DNA from: Dehalococcoidia bacterium | GTDB lineage: Bacteria; Chloroflexota; Dehalococcoidia; Tepidiformales; Tepidiformaceae | Assembly (NCBI GenBank): GCA_020847765.1 | Contig: JADLBJ010000052.1 | Coordinates: 1-44,812, forward strand | Reading direction: 5' to 3' | Length of the DNA stretch: 44,812 nt | In this document: positions 1 to 7,613 of the stretch, one piece after another | Numbering within the stretch: the stretch's first letter is position 1 | How the letters are laid out: every line of letters begins with the position of its first letter | Translations under genes and position numbers: made by a program | The notes under the pieces: model-generated | Database searches by the model: none | Seen by the model: the letters and a program-made list of their open reading frames with translations, nothing else | Told to the model about the DNA's origin: nothing

Positions 1-261
1 CCAGAACTGCAGGTGCGCCCCCACGAAGAGGACGGTGGAGAGCATGAGCACGGGCCAGCCCGCCAGGTCCCCGGTGGTGGCCATGCTCACCACCTGCGCG
101 CAGAAGATGATGAAGAGGAGGGCGAAGCTCGCCGGCCGAAGCACGCGAATGAGCGGCGCCGACTGCACGGAGCCCAGCAGGCCAGATTCGGCGGACGGAA
201 AGAGGAAAGCGTTGAGGGCCGGTGGCTTGTTCACCTGCGGGGCTCCGGGCTGTCTTTTCAT
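1..261 (-). CDS. N-terminal part of a membrane protein (runs off left edge)
   Basis: An open frame of 87 codons reads leftward from an ATG at 261 and has no stop before the window edge. The protein begins MKRQPGAPQVNK and has two hydrophobic stretches, about residues 44-62 (ASFALLFIIFCAQVVSMA) and 69-87, with a short loop TTGDLAGW between them, so it is an integral membrane protein. The rest lies outside the window and I do not recognise the family. It is divergent from the ThDP enzyme at 420; the shared upstream region holds a 9-bp direct repeat. The two frames on the other strand across this stretch look like shadows because they show no recognisable domain. Confidence 0.6.
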   Translation of the reverse strand, partial: MKRQPGAPQVNKPPALNAFLFPSAESGLLGSVQSAPLIRVLRPASFALLFIIFCAQVVSMATTGDLAGWPVLMLSTVLFVGAHLQFW

Positions 262-297
262 CACATACGGTCGCCGCCCCCGCGGCGCACAGCCGCC

Positions 298-317
298 GCC
301 TGTAAACAGCCTGTAAA
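298..317. repeat. Two 9-bp direct repeats, possible operator
   Basis: GCCTGTAAA occurs at 298-306 and again at 309-317, 11 bp start to start, about one helical turn. It lies between the divergent genes at 261 (-) and 420 (+) in an otherwise G+C-rich gap. A dimeric regulator could bind on one face of the helix. Role is inferred. Confidence 0.35.
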
Positions 318-350
318 AAGAGTGGCGAGGGGCGCTCCCGCTGCCCTGCG

Positions 351-399
351 CTCACTCCACGCTCCCCACTGCTCCTTCCTCTTCTATACTCCCCTCATT
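351..399 (+). repeat. Pyrimidine tract before the ThDP enzyme gene
   Basis: A run of C and T with scattered A (CTCACTCCACGCTCCCCACT and on) belongs to the dispersed CTCACTCC family in this window. It contains the probable -10 box at 385-390 and lies 20 nt before the GTG start at 420. Confidence 0.5.
385..390 (+). promoter_or_regulatory. Candidate -10 box TATACT for gene at 420
   Basis: TATACT lies in a C/T-rich stretch 29 nt before the GTG at 420, leaving room for a short leader with the Shine-Dalgarno GGGAGG at 408-413. No clear -35 box is visible. Confidence 0.4.
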
Positions 400-419
400 C
401 GCAGACGGGAGGCGGCACG

Positions 420-2066
420 GTGGGCAACCTCATCGACGGCGGCGAGATCGTCGCCCGCATGATCAAGCAGGAAGGCGTCGGCCACGTCTTCACCCTCTCC
501 GGTGGCCACGTGCAGAACATCTACGAGGGCTGCCTCAACAACGGCGTCGAGATCGTCGACACCCGCCACGAGCAGTCGGCCGGGCATGCCGCCGACGGCT
601 ATTCGCGCATCGCCTTCAAGCCCGGCGTCTGCGTCGTGACCGCCGGCCCGGGCGTGACGGACGTCGTCACGGCGGTGGCGAACGCCTACCAGGCCTCGAG
701 CCCTATGGTCGTCATCGGCGGGCGCTCGCCCCTGCGCCAGTACGACATGGGTGCGCTCCAGGACATCGAGCTCGGGCGGGTGATGGAGCCGATCACCAAA
801 TGGACGCAGACCGTCTACGAAACTCGGCGGCTGCCCTACTACATGGCGATGGCCTTCCGCGAGGCGATGACCGGCCGCTACGGCCCCGTCTTCCTGCAGG
901 TGCCTTCCGACGTCCTCTTCGGCCGGCTGGACGAGGACAGCGTGCAGTGGCCGCGCCAGTACCGCACGACGGGCGAGGTGATGGGCGACCCGGCCCTTAT
1001 CCGTGAGGCGGCGGCGCTCATCAAGAACGCCGAGCGACCGATGGTGATGGCCGGCTCCGGCGTCTTCTGGCACCGCGCCAGCCGCGAGCTCGGCGAGTTC
1101 GCGCGCGCCGCCGACGTGCCCGTCTACACGAACGCCATGGGCCGCGGCACCATGCGCCAGGACGACCCCCACTTCTTCAGCCTCTCGCGCAAGCCGGCCT
1201 TCGCCGGCGCCGACGTCATCCTCGTCCTGGGCACGCCCGTCGACTTCCGCCTGAAGTACGGCCGCGCGCCCGCCTGGAACCCGGAGGCGCAGGTCATCCA
1301 GGTCGACGTCGACCCGGGCGAGATCGGCAAGAACCGCGACGTCGCCATCGGCGTCGAAGCGAACATCCGCCAGGCGCTCCTCCAGCTGACGGCCGAGATC
1401 GGCAAGGCCGACCATGGACCGTGGCTGGGCCACCTGCGCGCCCTCGAAGGCCAGGCCGACGCCCAGCGCGAGCACTACATGGCCTCCGACCAGATGCCCA
1501 TTCACCCGCTCCGCCTCTGCAAGGAGATCGCGGGCTTCGTCGACGACAACACGATCGTCGTCGGCGACGGCGGCGACATCGTCGCCCAGGCGGCGAGCGT
1601 CCTGCCCATCAACCAGCCCGGGCAGTGGATGGACCCGGGCCCCTTCGGCACGCTCGGCGTGGGCACGGGCTTCTGCATGGCGGCGAGCGTGGCCGCGCCC
1701 GACAAGCGCGTCCTCATGGTCAACGGCGACGGCACGTTCGGCCTGAACGGCTTCGACTTCGACACCTTCGTGCGCTTCAAGATGCCGGTCGTCAGCGTCG
1801 TCGGCAACGACCGCACCTGGCACCAGATCTACGTCGGCCAGAAGGAGATGTACGGCGAAGGGCGCACGCCCGCCACCCGCCTGGGCGACAACGCGCGCTA
1901 CGACCGGGTCGTCGAAGGGCTCGGCGGGCACGGCGAATTCGTCGAGCACCCGGAGGGCATCCGCGCGGCGATCGAGCGCGCCTTCGCCAGCGGCAAGCCC
2001 GCCTGCGTCAACGTCATCATGGACCCGGACCCGCCGGGGGTGCGCGGCGGCTACGAGTTCAAGTAA
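420..2066 (+). CDS. ThDP-dependent enzyme, acetolactate synthase / 2-hydroxyacyl-CoA lyase family
   Basis: A 548-aa protein with the three-domain fold of the acetolactate synthase superfamily. The N-terminal pyrimidine-binding domain has DTRHEQSAGHAADGYSR, where E51 is the expected ThDP-activating glutamate. The C-terminal diphosphate-binding domain has GTLGVGTGF followed by VNGDGTFGLNGFDFDTF and VVGND at about residues 435-465, the GDG...N metal/ThDP motif. GPFGTLGVGTGF looks closer to ILVBL/2-hydroxyacyl-CoA lyase-like proteins than to biosynthetic IlvB, and no IlvN follows, so branched-chain synthesis is unlikely. The next gene, a crotonase 31 nt downstream, supports an acyl-CoA role. The GTG start is chosen for the GGGAGG 6 nt upstream. 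The substrate cannot be read from the sequence. Confidence 0.85.
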   Translation: MGNLIDGGEIVARMIKQEGVGHVFTLSGGHVQNIYEGCLNNGVEIVDTRHEQSAGHAADGYSRIAFKPGVCVVTAGPGVTDVVTAVANAYQASSPMVVIGGRSPLRQYDMGALQDIELGRVMEPITKWTQTVYETRRLPYYMAMAFREAMTGRYGPVFLQVPSDVLFGRLDEDSVQWPRQYRTTGEVMGDPALIREAAALIKNAERPMVMAGSGVFWHRASRELGEFARAADVPVYTNAMGRGTMRQDDPHFFSLSRKPAFAGADVILVLGTPVDFRLKYGRAPAWNPEAQVIQVDVDPGEIGKNRDVAIGVEANIRQALLQLTAEIGKADHGPWLGHLRALEGQADAQREHYMASDQMPIHPLRLCKEIAGFVDDNTIVVGDGGDIVAQAASVLPINQPGQWMDPGPFGTLGVGTGFCMAASVAAPDKRVLMVNGDGTFGLNGFDFDTFVRFKMPVVSVVGNDRTWHQIYVGQKEMYGEGRTPATRLGDNARYDRVVEGLGGHGEFVEHPEGIRAAIERAFASGKPACVNVIMDPDPPGVRGGYEFK

Positions 2067-2097
2067 CGGAAGAAGCGCTGCCCGCGAGGAGGTCGCC

Positions 2098-2889
2098 ATG
2101 CCACCGATCCTGCTCTCCGACCTGACGGACCACGTCGCCACCTTCACCCTCAACCGCCCGGAGGCGATGAACGCCCTGACGCGCGAGCTCTACGCCGAGC
2201 TCGAGCAGGCGGTGCGCCGCGCCCATGCCGACCCCGAGGTGCGCTGCGTCATCGTCACCGGCGCCGGCCGGGCCTTCTGCTCGGGCGACGACGTCAAGCA
2301 GATCATGCTCGGCGAACAGCGCGACGCGACGACGGCGCGCCTGCGCGAGGTGCGCCCCCGGCCGACGCCGGCCGCGGCCGCCATCCTCGAATGCGACAAG
2401 CCCGTGATCGCCGCCGTCAACGGCCCCGCTGTCGGCTGGGGGATGGACCTCAGCCTCTTCGCCGACATCCGCGTCGCCTCGACGGCGGCGAAGTTCGGCG
2501 AGCTCTTCATCAAGCGCGGGCTGGTGGCCGACCTGGGCGGGCTCTGGCGGTTGCCGCAGGTGGTCGGCCCGGCCAAGGCGGCCGAGCTCTGCTTCACGGG
2601 CGACGTGATCAGCGCGGAAGAGGCGCTGGCGATCGGGCTCGTCTCCCGCGTCGTCGCACCGGAGGAGCTGCTCCCCACGGCGCGGGAGCTGGCGGCGCGG
2701 ATCGCGAAGAACCCGCCGATCGCTATGCGGTATATGAAGGAAGGGCTGCGGCGCGCGCGCAACGCGAGCATGGAGGAGATGGGGGCGTACGTCGGCAGCT
2801 CGCTCGCCTACCTCTTCACGACGGAGGACCACCGCGAAGGTGCGCTCAGCTTCGTCGAGCGCCGCGAGCCCGTCTTTAAGGGACGCTGA
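2098..2889 (+). CDS. Enoyl-CoA hydratase/isomerase (crotonase) family protein
   Basis: A 263-aa crotonase-fold protein, normal length. NRPEAMNAL at the N-terminus, GAGRAFCSGDDV near residues 54-65 (first oxyanion-hole strand) and NGPAVGWGMDLSLFAD near 109-124 (second) are typical. At the two catalytic glutamate positions of classical hydratases this protein has Asp (GMDL) and Phe (GELFIKRG). It keeps an Asp in GLVADLGG, the place where PaaG-like isomerases carry their catalytic Asp. That favours isomerase or another crotonase reaction over hydration, by inference from motifs. It follows the ThDP gene by 31 nt with GAGGAGG before the ATG, so the two are probably one operon acting on CoA thioesters. 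Confidence 0.9.
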   Translation: MPPILLSDLTDHVATFTLNRPEAMNALTRELYAELEQAVRRAHADPEVRCVIVTGAGRAFCSGDDVKQIMLGEQRDATTARLREVRPRPTPAAAAILECDKPVIAAVNGPAVGWGMDLSLFADIRVASTAAKFGELFIKRGLVADLGGLWRLPQVVGPAKAAELCFTGDVISAEEALAIGLVSRVVAPEELLPTARELAARIAKNPPIAMRYMKEGLRRARNASMEEMGAYVGSSLAYLFTTEDHREGALSFVERREPVFKGR

Positions 2890-2891
2890 CG

Positions 2892-2940
2892 CGAGAAGAG
2901 AGAAAGAGGAGTGAGAGGCGAGAGGTGAGGAGTGAGGTGG
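2892..2940 (+). repeat. Purine heptad tract after the crotonase stop
   Basis: GCGAGAAGAGAGAAAGAGGA and the following GTGAGGAGTGAGG are almost pure purine, begin 2 nt after the TGA of the crotonase and repeat with a period near 7 nt. The pyrimidine tract at 3014-3033 is partly complementary and could pair with it in the transcript. Confidence 0.6.
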
Positions 2941-3013
2941 GGCAGCCCGCCGCGGCCAATGGTTCGCCGCCAGCCGCGGTATAGGTCCCAGTCTTCCTCG
3001 GGGAGCGGCATGG

Positions 3014-3033
3014 CACTCCTCACTTCTCTCCTT
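3014..3033 (+). repeat. Pyrimidine tract, partner of 2892-2940
   Basis: CACTCCTCACTTCTCTCCTT is the reverse-complement type of the purine tract 74 nt upstream. It lies 72 nt before the SDR start. The 2941-3105 gap holds no convincing gene. Confidence 0.55.
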
Positions 3034-3105
3034 CGCCACGCGCGCGATAGGCGACGGATGCCCGCGCGAGCGCAGCCGTGACCGCCAAGGGCGGAAACTG
3101 ACGCC

Positions 3106-4146
3106 ATGTCCGCGCCGTTCCGCCGCTCGCCAGAAGACTGGCCCCGCGTCGTCGTTGTGACCGGCGCCTCGGCCGGGGTGGGAAGAGCCACGGCCCGGGC
3201 GTTCGCGGCAGGCGGTTCGGACGTCGCTCTGCTGGCCCGGGGGCGGGACGGGCTGGAGGCGGCGCGCGCCGAAGTCGAGGCAGCGGGCGGCCACGCCCTC
3301 GTCTGCGCCCTCGACGTCGCCGACGCGGCCGCCGTGGAGGGCGCCGCCGCCGAGACCGAGCGCGTCCTGGGCCCGATCGACTGCTGGGTCAACAACGCCA
3401 TGCTTTCCGTCTTCTCGCCCGCCCACGAGATGGCGCCCGAGGAGTACCGCCGCGTGACAGAGGTGACCTACCTCGGCTGCGTCAACGGCACGCTCGCCGC
3501 CCTCCGGCGCATGCGGGAACGCGACAAAGGCGTCATCGTCCAGGTTGGCTCGGCGCTCGCCTACCGCGGCATCCCCCTGCAGTCGGCCTACTGCGGCGCC
3601 AAGCACGCCATCCAGGGCTTCACGGAGTCGGTCCGCTGCGAGCTCTTCCACGACAAGTCGGGCGTGCGCATCCGCATGGTGCAGCTGCCGGCGGTGAACA
3701 CGCCCCAGTTCGAATGGGTGAAGACGCGCCTGCCCGGGCGGCCGCGGCCGGTGGCGCCAATCTTCCAGCCGGAAGTGGCGGCAAACGCGATCACCTTCGC
3801 TGCCACGCACGACCGGCGCGAGGTGCTCACCGGCCGTTCCACGGTCCTCGCTGTCGAGGTGAACAAGCTCGTCCCCGGCCTGCTCGACCGCTACCTGGGG
3901 AAGACGGGCTACAAGAGCCAGCAGGACTCGGAGCCGGTGCCGCCGGGCCGGAAGGACAACCTCTGGGAGCCCGTCGCCGGGGACCACGGCGCCCACGGCC
4001 GCTTCGACGAAGAGGCACAGGGCTGGAGCCCGCAGCTCTGGGCGAACATGCACCGGCGCGCGCTCGCCCTCGGCGCCGGTACCGCAGCCCTCGCCGGCGG
4101 CGTCGCCTGGAAGCTCGCCAGTCGCGGGGACGGCCACCACAGCTGA
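3106..4146 (+). CDS. SDR-family oxidoreductase with C-terminal extension
   Basis: A 346-aa short-chain dehydrogenase/reductase. The Rossmann nucleotide loop is TGASAGVG at 19-26, the NNA motif is at 96-98, and the catalytic Ser-Tyr-Lys are S149, Y162 and K166 (YCGAK). [10 protein letters not shown] after the second strand, with arginines where NAD enzymes have Asp, suggests NADP(H) preference (inference). The catalytic domain ends near residue 250; the remaining ~95 residues are an extension with RYLGKTGY, a charged linker and a hydrophobic segment [17 protein letters not shown] near the end that could anchor it to the membrane. Extended SDRs of this kind occur in actinobacteria and Chloroflexota. 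It stands alone, 216 nt after the crotonase, convergent with the CBS gene. Confidence 0.88.
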   Translation: MSAPFRRSPEDWPRVVVVTGASAGVGRATARAFAAGGSDVALLARGRDGLEAARAEVEAAGGHALVCALDVADAAAVEGAAAETERVLGPIDCWVNNAMLSVFSPAHEMAPEEYRRVTEVTYLGCVNGTLAALRRMRERDKGVIVQVGSALAYRGIPLQSAYCGAKHAIQGFTESVRCELFHDKSGVRIRMVQLPAVNTPQFEWVKTRLPGRPRPVAPIFQPEVAANAITFAATHDRREVLTGRSTVLAVEVNKLVPGLLDRYLGKTGYKSQQDSEPVPPGRKDNLWEPVAGDHGAHGRFDEEAQGWSPQLWANMHRRALALGAGTAALAGGVAWKLASRGDGHHS

Positions 4147-4270
4147 CGCAGAGTCGCTGATTCAGCTCCGGGGGTGGCACTCTCTAGCGGCGCCCTCCGC
4201 CCGGGCCCTGCCTCCCTGGGCGAACCCCGATCACGTCATCGCAACCCCGCGACACTCCCTGACGCGAAGC

Positions 4271-4310
4271 CTTCGCTCCTCACTCCTCACGCCTCACTTC
4301 TGACGCCTCG
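4271..4310 (-). repeat. Purine heptad tract (minus sense) at the CBS gene stop
   Basis: In minus sense this reads CGAGGCGTCAGAAGTGAGGC then GTGAGGAGTGAGGAGCG. The tract supplies the last codons (RSEA) and the TGA stop of the CBS gene and continues past it. Confidence 0.6.
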
Positions 4311-4733
4311 TATGTACTCCGCCATGCGCTGGATGTGGTCCTCCTGGGCGAGGCTGACGTGACGGGTGAGGTCGCCGATGGAGACGAGGCCGGCAAGGCG
4401 TTCACCTTCCATGACGAGCAGGTGGCGGCAGCGGCGGCGCGTCATCATCGCCATCGCCTCATCGACCGCCGTCCCGGGCGTGACGTGGTTCAGCTCCGTC
4501 GTCATCACCCGCGAGACGGACGTGTGCGCCGGCTCGAGTCCGGCGTCGACGACGCGCACGAGGACGTCGCGCTCCGTGAAGAGACCGACGCGCCGGCCGC
4601 CCTCGACGACGAGGAGGCAGCCGACGCCGTGCTCGTTCATCGCGCGCACGGCCTGGCGAACGGTGGTGGCGGGGGCGACGGTGAAGACGTGGTGCCCTTT
4701 TTCCTGGAGGACGGCGCTGACGAGGCCGTACAT
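4287..4733 (-). CDS. CBS-domain pair protein
   Basis: A 148-aa protein made almost entirely of two CBS motifs: residues ~12-65 (HHVFTVAPATTVRQAVRAMN ... GLFTERDVLVRV) and ~77-135 (VMTTELNHVTPGTAVDEAMA ... GLVSIGDLTRHV). Such Bateman modules bind adenine nucleotides and sense energy state or regulate partners. No effector domain is attached and no partner gene is coupled. The ATG at 4733 follows GAGAGAGG. TTGACA at 4777-4782 and TATCAC at 4752-4757 (minus sense, 19-nt spacing) could be its promoter. The final residues VRSEA are encoded by the purine repeat tract, so the natural C-terminus may have been replaced by the element. Confidence 0.88.
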   Translation of the reverse strand: MYGLVSAVLQEKGHHVFTVAPATTVRQAVRAMNEHGVGCLLVVEGGRRVGLFTERDVLVRVVDAGLEPAHTSVSRVMTTELNHVTPGTAVDEAMAMMTRRRCRHLLVMEGERLAGLVSIGDLTRHVSLAQEDHIQRMAEYIRGVRSEA

Positions 4734-4751
4734 CTGGCACCTCTCTCCTCT

Positions 4752-4782
4752 GTGATACGAGCCATTCTCCCGCCGCTGTCAA
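4752..4782 (-). promoter_or_regulatory. Candidate sigma70-type promoter of the CBS gene
   Basis: In minus sense TTGACA (4782-4777) is followed after 19 nt by TATCAC (4757-4752), about 18 nt before the ATG. The -35 is a perfect consensus; the spacing is long. Confidence 0.4.
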
Positions 4783-4804
4783 GGGCGAGGGGCGGGGGCG
4801 AGGC

Positions 4805-5230
4805 TCAACCGTCGGCTGGCGGGCGCAACTGGTCCACGGGCAGCCAGCCCGGCGGCTGGTACGGCGAGAAGCGCCCGGCGCCGTCGACGAGATACATGAA
4901 CGGTCGCGGCTGATGGCGAAACAGACGCTCCATCTCGTCCAGGGTGGCAGCGAGCAGTTTCAGGTACTGCCAGCGCGTTGGGTCGTGCCGCTGGCTCAGG
5001 ATGAAACAGCCGAGCCCGTGTCGGAAGACGAGCTCGCGCTGGCGAGACCTTCGGCGAATGTTCTTGTCGCGCGAGATGGCAAGCCATTCCCGGCGGGCGA
5101 CTTCGGGAATCCAAACCTCGTCCGGCGTACTGTGCAAGGAGTCGTCTTCGAGCCAGCGAATCTCGCCCGGTCGCACCGCCTTCAGAGCCTCCGCCACGCT
5201 CCGCGGAATTGACCGGTCGAGGAAGATCAT
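4805..5230 (-). CDS. PIN-like toxin of a DUF433-type toxin-antitoxin pair
   Basis: A 141-aa protein starting at the ATG that overlaps the antitoxin stop by 4 nt (ATGA, 5227-5230); a longer frame upstream is not used. MIFLDRSIPRSVAEAL, an acidic LEDDSLHST region and AISRDKNIRR give the spaced Asp/Glu residues (D5, D29/D30, D55) of PIN-like ribonucleases of the VapC45/DUF5615 type. These toxins cleave RNA when free and are silenced by the partner. The C-terminal ~50 residues (MERLFRHQPRPFMYLVDGAG and on) are family-specific. Exact PIN subfamily and target are not readable. The 4-nt overlap implies translational coupling, antitoxin first. Confidence 0.78.
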   Translation of the reverse strand: MIFLDRSIPRSVAEALKAVRPGEIRWLEDDSLHSTPDEVWIPEVARREWLAISRDKNIRRRSRQRELVFRHGLGCFILSQRHDPTRWQYLKLLAATLDEMERLFRHQPRPFMYLVDGAGRFSPYQPPGWLPVDQLRPPADG

Positions 5231-5931
5231 GCGGCCCGCTGCAGCTCGAATCGAACCGCAGATTCCACCTGGTCTCTGCTCACACCGAAGTCGTACGCCA
5301 CCTGGTCGTAGCTGTCCCCGACTTCCACCCGCTCCCGAATCGTCTCGGTGCGTACGCCGGAGCCGCTGATGACGGGCAGGCCAAAGCCGTATTCGGGGTC
5401 GATGACGATTGGCTTGTCGCGGCCAAGCGGCCACCAGCGGTAGGCCCGGTCGCCGCGGTAGTCGAGCGTTTCGAGAAACGGGCCGAGCAGGTCGTCCCAG
5501 GCGGGCTGCGCTCTGTTGCCGAGAAGCGGGTGCAGGATCCCCTCCCGGTGGATGAAGGCCTGGCGCCCGTCAGCTTTGAACTCAAGCGACGAAAAGGGAT
5601 GATCGACGCCGAAGCGCTCCCGGGCGGCGACCACGATCTGACGGATTCGTTGCACGGTAAACCCGATTTCGCGCAGGCGTGCAATCGCGAAGATGTCGAT
5701 GAGGTCGAGAAACGAGACAGCTTCTCTCGATTCGGGTCGGCGCGGGGTGACCGGGGGCAGCGGGATGCGAGCGCCATCCTTCTTCCGATACGAATAGCCT
5801 TCGAGCCAGCGTCGCGCGGTGCCACGCGTGGCCCTCGCCAGCCTGTCGGCTTCGGCGTAGGAGTAGAGGGGGGTCGTCAAATGGCGCGATACGCTTGCCA
5901 TCGCCGTCTTTCGTGCACCTGTCATGCTCAT
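5227..5931 (-). CDS. DUF433-domain antitoxin with MerR-like helices
   Basis: A 234-aa protein. The N-terminal half (LYSYAEADRLARATRGTARR; later FLDLIDIFAIARLREIGFTV) looks like a MerR-type helix-turn-helix. The C-terminal part, from about residue 175 (GFGLPVISGSGVRTETIRER ... YDQVAYDFGVSRDQVESAVR), is the DUF433 motif of many VapB-like antitoxins. It should bind both the PIN toxin and its own promoter. A good promoter lies upstream: TTGCCT - 17 nt - TAGGCT in minus sense (5986-5958). Starts at 5931 or 5925 (MSM) both remain possible; neither has a strong Shine-Dalgarno. Confidence 0.8.
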   Translation of the reverse strand: MSMTGARKTAMASVSRHLTTPLYSYAEADRLARATRGTARRWLEGYSYRKKDGARIPLPPVTPRRPESREAVSFLDLIDIFAIARLREIGFTVQRIRQIVVAARERFGVDHPFSSLEFKADGRQAFIHREGILHPLLGNRAQPAWDDLLGPFLETLDYRGDRAYRWWPLGRDKPIVIDPEYGFGLPVISGSGVRTETIRERVEVGDSYDQVAYDFGVSRDQVESAVRFELQRAA

Positions 5932-5957
5932 TGCCCCGGTCGCGGCGCGTGGTCATC

Positions 5958-5986
5958 AGCCTAGGCGCCGGCCGGTGGCAAGGCAA
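5958..5986 (-). promoter_or_regulatory. Promoter of the toxin-antitoxin operon
   Basis: Minus-sense TTGCCT (5986-5981), 17-nt spacer, TAGGCT (5963-5958), with a predicted start near 5951, about 20 nt before the antitoxin ATG. The -10 box sits in the palindrome AGCCTAGGC-like region, a possible autoregulatory site. Confidence 0.55.
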
Positions 5987-6061
5987 GGCGGTCGCAGCAC
6001 CGCCCGCCCTCGCGCCCCGGCGCACGCCGCGGCCACGGGCACGCGCGCCTCGCTGCCCCGC

Positions 6062-6535
6062 TCAGCGCTTCAGCTTGGTGTTGTCCCACGTCACGGTGCG
6101 CTCCGGTTCGAAGCGGACCCAGCGCCAGTGCCGGCCGCGGGCCGTCGCTTCGTTCCGCCGCGGCGTCGCGTCCGCGCCGTGGCTGCCGGCGTACTTCGGC
6201 CCCCATTGCTGGCGCACCTCCTCGAGGTGCCGGTCCCCGGCCTCGGCGGCAGCGTCTTCGAGCACCACGGCGCGCCCCTGGAACATCGCCCCCTTGAGCT
6301 CGGGAAAGCGCTCGTTGGCGTCGACGAGGACGGTGGCCACCGGGTCCCGGCGCAGGTTCGCCACCTTCTGCCCGCGGCAGTAGAAGTAGATCTTGCCGCC
6401 GGCCCAGCCGAAGTAAAGGGGCGTGAGGTTGACGCGCGCGCCCGGCCCGCGGGTCGCGACGCGCATGTTCCAGCTGGCGAGCATGAGCGCGTCCAGCTCG
6501 GCGGGGGTGAGGGCGAGCTCCTTCGGACTGGGCAT
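6062..6535 (-). CDS. Pyridoxamine 5'-phosphate oxidase-like FMN/F420-binding protein
   Basis: A 157-aa split beta-barrel protein. LTPAELDALMLASWNMRVAT, NLTPLYFGWAGGKIYFYCRG, KVANLRRDPVATVLVDANER and FQGRAVVLED follow the usual PPOX-family order of strands and FMN/F420 phosphate-binding region. Members oxidise pyridoxamine phosphate, reduce F420-linked substrates or bind haem; which applies here is unknown. The start MPSPKEL at 6535 is preferred over a longer frame that would run into the tRNA. A TATCAT box in minus sense (6569-6564) lies 28 nt upstream and GAGG precedes the start. Confidence 0.8.
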   Translation of the reverse strand: MPSPKELALTPAELDALMLASWNMRVATRGPGARVNLTPLYFGWAGGKIYFYCRGQKVANLRRDPVATVLVDANERFPELKGAMFQGRAVVLEDAAAEAGDRHLEEVRQQWGPKYAGSHGADATPRRNEATARGRHWRWVRFEPERTVTWDNTKLKR

Positions 6536-6588
6536 CTGGCGGCCTCGAACGGTGGTTGGCGAGATGATACGATGGGCGCTGTCCCGGC

Positions 6589-6662
6589 GCGGGCGTGGTT
6601 CAATGGCAGAACGCGACCTTCCCAAGGTTGAGACGAGGGTTCGATTCCCTTCGCCCGCTCCA
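6589..6662 (+). tRNA. tRNA-Gly (anticodon CCC), CCA encoded
   Basis: A 74-nt cloverleaf. Acceptor GCGGGCG (6589-6595) pairs with CGCCCGC (6652-6658), followed by discriminator T and CCA. The D-arm has GTTC/GAAC, the anticodon stem CGACC/GGTTG closes loop TTCCCAA with anticodon CCC, and the T-arm has GAGGG-TTCGATT-CCCTT. The anticodon reads GGG glycine codons. Confidence 0.97.
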
Positions 6663-6684
6663 ACGGCCCCCGCCCCTCGCGGTT

Positions 6685-6748
6685 GCCCCCACTCAGTCCT
6701 CAATCCTCACTTCTCACTCCTCACTCCTCTTTCCCGCTCCTCACTCAT
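6685..6748 (+). repeat. Pyrimidine heptad tract before the gene at 6761
   Basis: CACTCAGTCCTCAATCCTCA then CTTCTCACTCCTCACTCCTC form a C/T tract of period 7 (TCACTCC units). It runs up to the -10 box at 6749, so it occupies the -35 zone of the downstream gene. Confidence 0.65.
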
Positions 6749-6754
6749 TAGCAT
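6749..6754 (+). promoter_or_regulatory. -10 box TAGCAT of a probable leaderless promoter
   Basis: TAGCAT is followed by 6 nt and then GTG at 6761, the same -10 to start spacing as at 7789, 9334, 11470 and 37374. Transcription would begin at or next to the start codon. Confidence 0.55.
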
Positions 6755-6760
6755 GTGCGC

Positions 6761-7522
6761 GTGAAAGTGCTCTGGCTCGGCCACAGCGAGCATGTTCGCG
6801 AGACGCTCGCACCGGAGGAACGACTTCCCGCAGTACTCACCCGCGCCATCGCGGCGGGAACCGGGGAGGAGGTCGAGCTCGTCGCGCGCCGCGTCTGGCC
6901 GGCGCCGAACATGCCCGACCTCGTCGACGACTGGGTCACGCGCGTCGCGCCCGACGTCGTCGTCTTCAAGGTCACGCCCTTCTGGTACGACTACGAGACC
7001 GTCGCTCAGCGGCTGGCAAACCGCTTTGGCTGGCTGGGGCGACGGCTCGGGCGGGCGGGGACGACGCTCACAGACCACCCGCCGCTCGCACGATCGCGGC
7101 CGGTGCGCCTGCTGCAACGGGCCGCGCGGGCCGTCGTCGGCCGCGAAGCGCCGTTCCCCGTCGACGTGGTGGTCGAACGCAGCATGGCCACCATCCGAAG
7201 GGTGGCCGCGCACGAAGGAGTGCTTCTCGTCGTGACGGGCAGCGACGGCGGCCGCGCCTACGAGCTTGACCCGCAGAGCCGAGCACTCGCGCTCCGGGCG
7301 CAGGTCGACGCGGCGCTGCGCCCGTTCTGCGGGAAGCTGCACGTCCGCTACCACGCGCGCGCGCACTTCACCCTTGCCGAGCTGGCGACGATGACGCTCG
7401 CCGACCAGACGCATTTCAACGCGCACGGTGCCCGCGTTGTGGGGACGGAGGAAGGCGCGCTCGTCGCCGAAGCCTGGCGCGCCTGGGCCCGAGAGGCGGC
7501 CGGCTCCGCCAGACGGGTGTAA
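6761..7522 (+). CDS. Possible SGNH/GDSL-like hydrolase
   Basis: A 253-aa protein (MKVLWLGHSEHVRETL...) from the GTG 6 nt after TAGCAT; a GTG two codons earlier (6755) is the alternative. VKVLWLGHSE fits a first block. PDVVVFKVTPFWYDYETVAQ fits the middle of the alpha/beta fold, and LADQTHFNAHG near the C-terminus resembles the D-x2-H block of SGNH hydrolases, usually esterases on small lipids or carbohydrates. The N-terminal GDS serine motif is not conserved, so this assignment is weak. The upstream gap has no Shine-Dalgarno, which agrees with leaderless translation. Confidence 0.55.
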   Translation: MKVLWLGHSEHVRETLAPEERLPAVLTRAIAAGTGEEVELVARRVWPAPNMPDLVDDWVTRVAPDVVVFKVTPFWYDYETVAQRLANRFGWLGRRLGRAGTTLTDHPPLARSRPVRLLQRAARAVVGREAPFPVDVVVERSMATIRRVAAHEGVLLVVTGSDGGRAYELDPQSRALALRAQVDAALRPFCGKLHVRYHARAHFTLAELATMTLADQTHFNAHGARVVGTEEGALVAEAWRAWAREAAGSARRV

Positions 7523-7585
7523 CCGACTCCCCGCTGTGAACTTTCGGCGACCGCCTGCCGTCTATTCAGAAGACGAAGGCGTGCC

Positions 7586-7613
7586 GCGAGCGAAAGGGGT
7601 GTCCCCCGCTCGC
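7586..7613 (+). other. Hairpin at the head of a pyrimidine tract
   Basis: GCGAGCG (7586-7592) and CGCTCGC (7607-7613) are perfect inverted repeats, with GGGG/CCCC nested inside. The structure leads into the pyrimidine tract. It could terminate the gene ending at 7522 (64 nt upstream), though no U-run follows. Confidence 0.45.

Noticed and set aside
384..2153. Long minus-strand frame opposite the ThDP enzyme; similar frames opposite 2059-4140, 19686-22202, 27536-30055 and 39580-41493
   Set aside because: Each lies antisense to a gene with clear family motifs, has no recognisable domain, and has the low-complexity composition produced by high G/C at third codon positions.
2808..3010. Minus-strand start MPLPEEDWDLYRGWRRTIGR just upstream of the SDR
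   Set aside because: The frame runs through the heptad tract and into the antisense of the crotonase, with no homology or ribosome site.
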